From JAGOEX01 sp964630905 (lineage in GTDB: Bacteria > UBP6 > UBA1177): a stretch of 39,481 bases of DNA. Made by a program: the position numbers and the translations under genes. Location of the stretch: NCBI GenBank assembly GCA_964630905.1, contig CAZVWR010000028.1, positions 1 through 39,481 of the forward strand, given 5' to 3'. This document shows, piece after piece, positions 38,598 through 39,481 of this stretch. The notes beneath the pieces are model-generated. The model was not told where the DNA came from. It saw only the letters and a program-made list of their open reading frames with translations, and did not search any database. Positions within the stretch are counted from its first letter, which is position 1. Every line of letters starts with the position of its first letter.

Positions 38598-39181
38598 AAT
38601 ATTATTTTTCCAGTATCATCCCTAAAATCACAGCTTTTTCACAGAAGCTTGATAAAATATCAATTATCTGCAACAGGAAGTGGACAATTATAGATAATGA
38701 TAATGAACCGACCACATATATATTTCGAGATAAAAAAGAGCTTCTTGTGGTAAAAGGTGGAGTTGTTAAAAAAGCAAAGTGGGATGTAGTAAACAAAGAT
38801 GACATCATGATTGAACAGGACGAAGAAATTCTTATGTTTAAACAGGCATTTATAGATGAAAACATTTTTGTTTTAAACCTTTTTAATACAAATAATTATC
38901 TTCATCTTATTGACTCTGAAAAAGTTAGTGTAAAAACAGTTGCAGAATTAGAAAATGTTCTCAACAAACGATATCTTATTGAAAAACCAGGAACTTCTCA
39001 AAGATTAGAAAACATAATTGATAAAAGAAAAAATGAAGACAATGATTTAATAAGTGAAACAATGTTGAAAGAGGATGATCAGAAGAAAGTTGATAGATGG
39101 GTTTATGTTTTTTTTGTTTTGTTTTTTGGAACTATTGTAATATCAGCATTGTTTTTTTGGATTCTTAATCAATCTCATTAA
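38594..39181 (+). CDS. C-terminal tail-anchored protein of unknown function
   Basis: A 195-residue protein starting at ATG 38594, overlapping the HEPN relic's stop by 4 nt (ATGA). The N-terminal half is soluble (KITAFSQKLDKISIICNRKWTIIDND, then strand-rich ELLVVKGGVVKKAKWDVV). The C terminus has one membrane helix (VYVFFVLFFGTIVISALFFWIL, about 168-190). I recall similar short proteins of unknown function beginning with 'SPRI..FSKKLD' in Bacteroidota, where 'KW.LID' is conserved. The start may be borrowed from the deletion event, because the ribosome site is inside the relic. Confidence 0.6.
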   Translation: MKYYFSSIIPKITAFSQKLDKISIICNRKWTIIDNDNEPTTYIFRDKKELLVVKGGVVKKAKWDVVNKDDIMIEQDEEILMFKQAFIDENIFVLNLFNTNNYLHLIDSEKVSVKTVAELENVLNKRYLIEKPGTSQRLENIIDKRKNEDNDLISETMLKEDDQKKVDRWVYVFFVLFFGTIVISALFFWILNQSH

Positions 39182-39212
39182 TTTAGAAAATATTAATTTT
39201 GAGGAGGATTCG

Positions 39213-39455
39213 ATGCTTTATGAGATTAAAGGGGTTTGTCATTATTGTGCAGCTGAGTACAAACTAATTATTTCTGAAGATCAGACGCATGGTATTTGTC
39301 CAGAATGTCATAACTCTCCGATAAAATTTAAGAAATTCAAAGGAGCAATTTATATAATAAACAACCCTAATCAAATTGGTGTAAAAGTTGGAATGACCAC
39401 AAAAGATGTGAAAGAAAGACTTAAACTGATCCCCTCCGGTTTTTCCGGACAGTAA
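39213..39455 (+). pseudogene. T5orf172/GIY-YIG-like zinc-finger protein, 3' truncated
   Basis: The ATG at 39213 has a good ribosome site (GAGGAGG). A zinc finger (Cys9, 12, 29, 32) is followed by the start of a T5orf172 domain (GAIYIINNP..GVKVGMTTKDVKERL, 44-70). In this GIY-YIG-related family the domain should continue for about 60 more residues. After KERLK the frame runs into unrelated sequence and stops eleven residues later. Position and composition of the new sequence suggest insertion of a mobile element. Intact relatives occur in phage and mobile contexts. Confidence 0.6.
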
Positions 39456-39481
39456 GTTAAGCACATTCTCCAAACCTTCCA
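39427..39481. mobile_element. Possible mobile-element end at the window edge
   Basis: From about 39427 the sequence changes character: TGATCCCCTCCGG and an inverted repeat TCCGG-TTTTT-CCGGA (39435-39449) followed by ACAGTAAGTTAAGC. The truncated T5orf172 gene ends here. TGA-starting ends rich in C/G runs recall IS termini, but no transposase is in view, and the element family cannot be named. Confidence 0.35.

Overview
The window is a 39.5 kb piece of an AT-rich Gram-negative genome, probably a draft or metagenome assembly: there is a scaffold gap of exactly 100 Ns at 6925-7024. The Gram-negative call rests on an OmpA-family protein, a LolA-like carrier, a TonB-dependent receptor and several lipoproteins with clear lipoboxes. 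A PilZ protein of the Myxococcus paralogue type, an S41 protease resembling the MXAN_5808 family, a cysteine-rich lipoprotein with an Asp/Glu/Asn-rich spacer and the receptor plug sequence recall Myxococcota or deltaproteobacteria-like candidate lineages. That placement is an inference; no 16S or ribosomal marker is present.

Layout. (1) 1-1051 is a decayed accessory end: the tail of an Rpn-type nuclease, an RHS core relic, a short orphan ORF and a small membrane protein. (2) 1172-6307 holds a hybrid histidine kinase, an ApbE lipoprotein that starts inside it on a TTG, and a large zinc-ribbon/P-loop ATPase. (3) 6392-24138 is one long same-strand array in which most neighbours overlap by 1-26 nt. 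It begins with a proline-repeat lipoprotein and an OmpA/TSP3 protein, continues with PilZ, then an uncharacterised membrane module (9294-14844: MutL/GlmL-like protein, DUF6754-like protein and three more membrane proteins), then an S41 protease. It ends with a six-gene aryl-polyene/flexirubin-type set (KS, chain-length factor, polysaccharide deacetylase, LolA-like, lipoprotein, dehydratase) and a cysteine-rich lipoprotein. (4) 24231-24815 has a zinc-ribbon protein, a minus-strand terminator and tRNA-Asn(GTT). (5) 24847-28670, minus strand, has a radical SAM protein and a HEAT-repeat lipoprotein. (6) 28822-34382, plus strand, starts from a good sigma70-like promoter: MBL-fold phosphodiesterase, RNase G, membrane spermidine-synthase-like protein, ThiD-like kinase. 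(7) 34467-38171 has a small lipoprotein and a large TonB-dependent receptor. (8) 38243-39481 is a second decayed accessory end: an MNT antitoxin whose HEPN toxin is internally deleted, a coupled membrane protein, and a T5orf172 gene cut short where a probable mobile-element end begins.

The envelope dominates: about half of the genes encode lipoproteins, outer-membrane proteins or polytopic membrane proteins. The best candidate for an undescribed system is the 9294-14844 membrane module. Second is the compact polyene-like locus, which lacks an acyl carrier protein, ketoreductase, starter enzymes and exporter in this window and has a substituted catalytic residue in its dehydratase.
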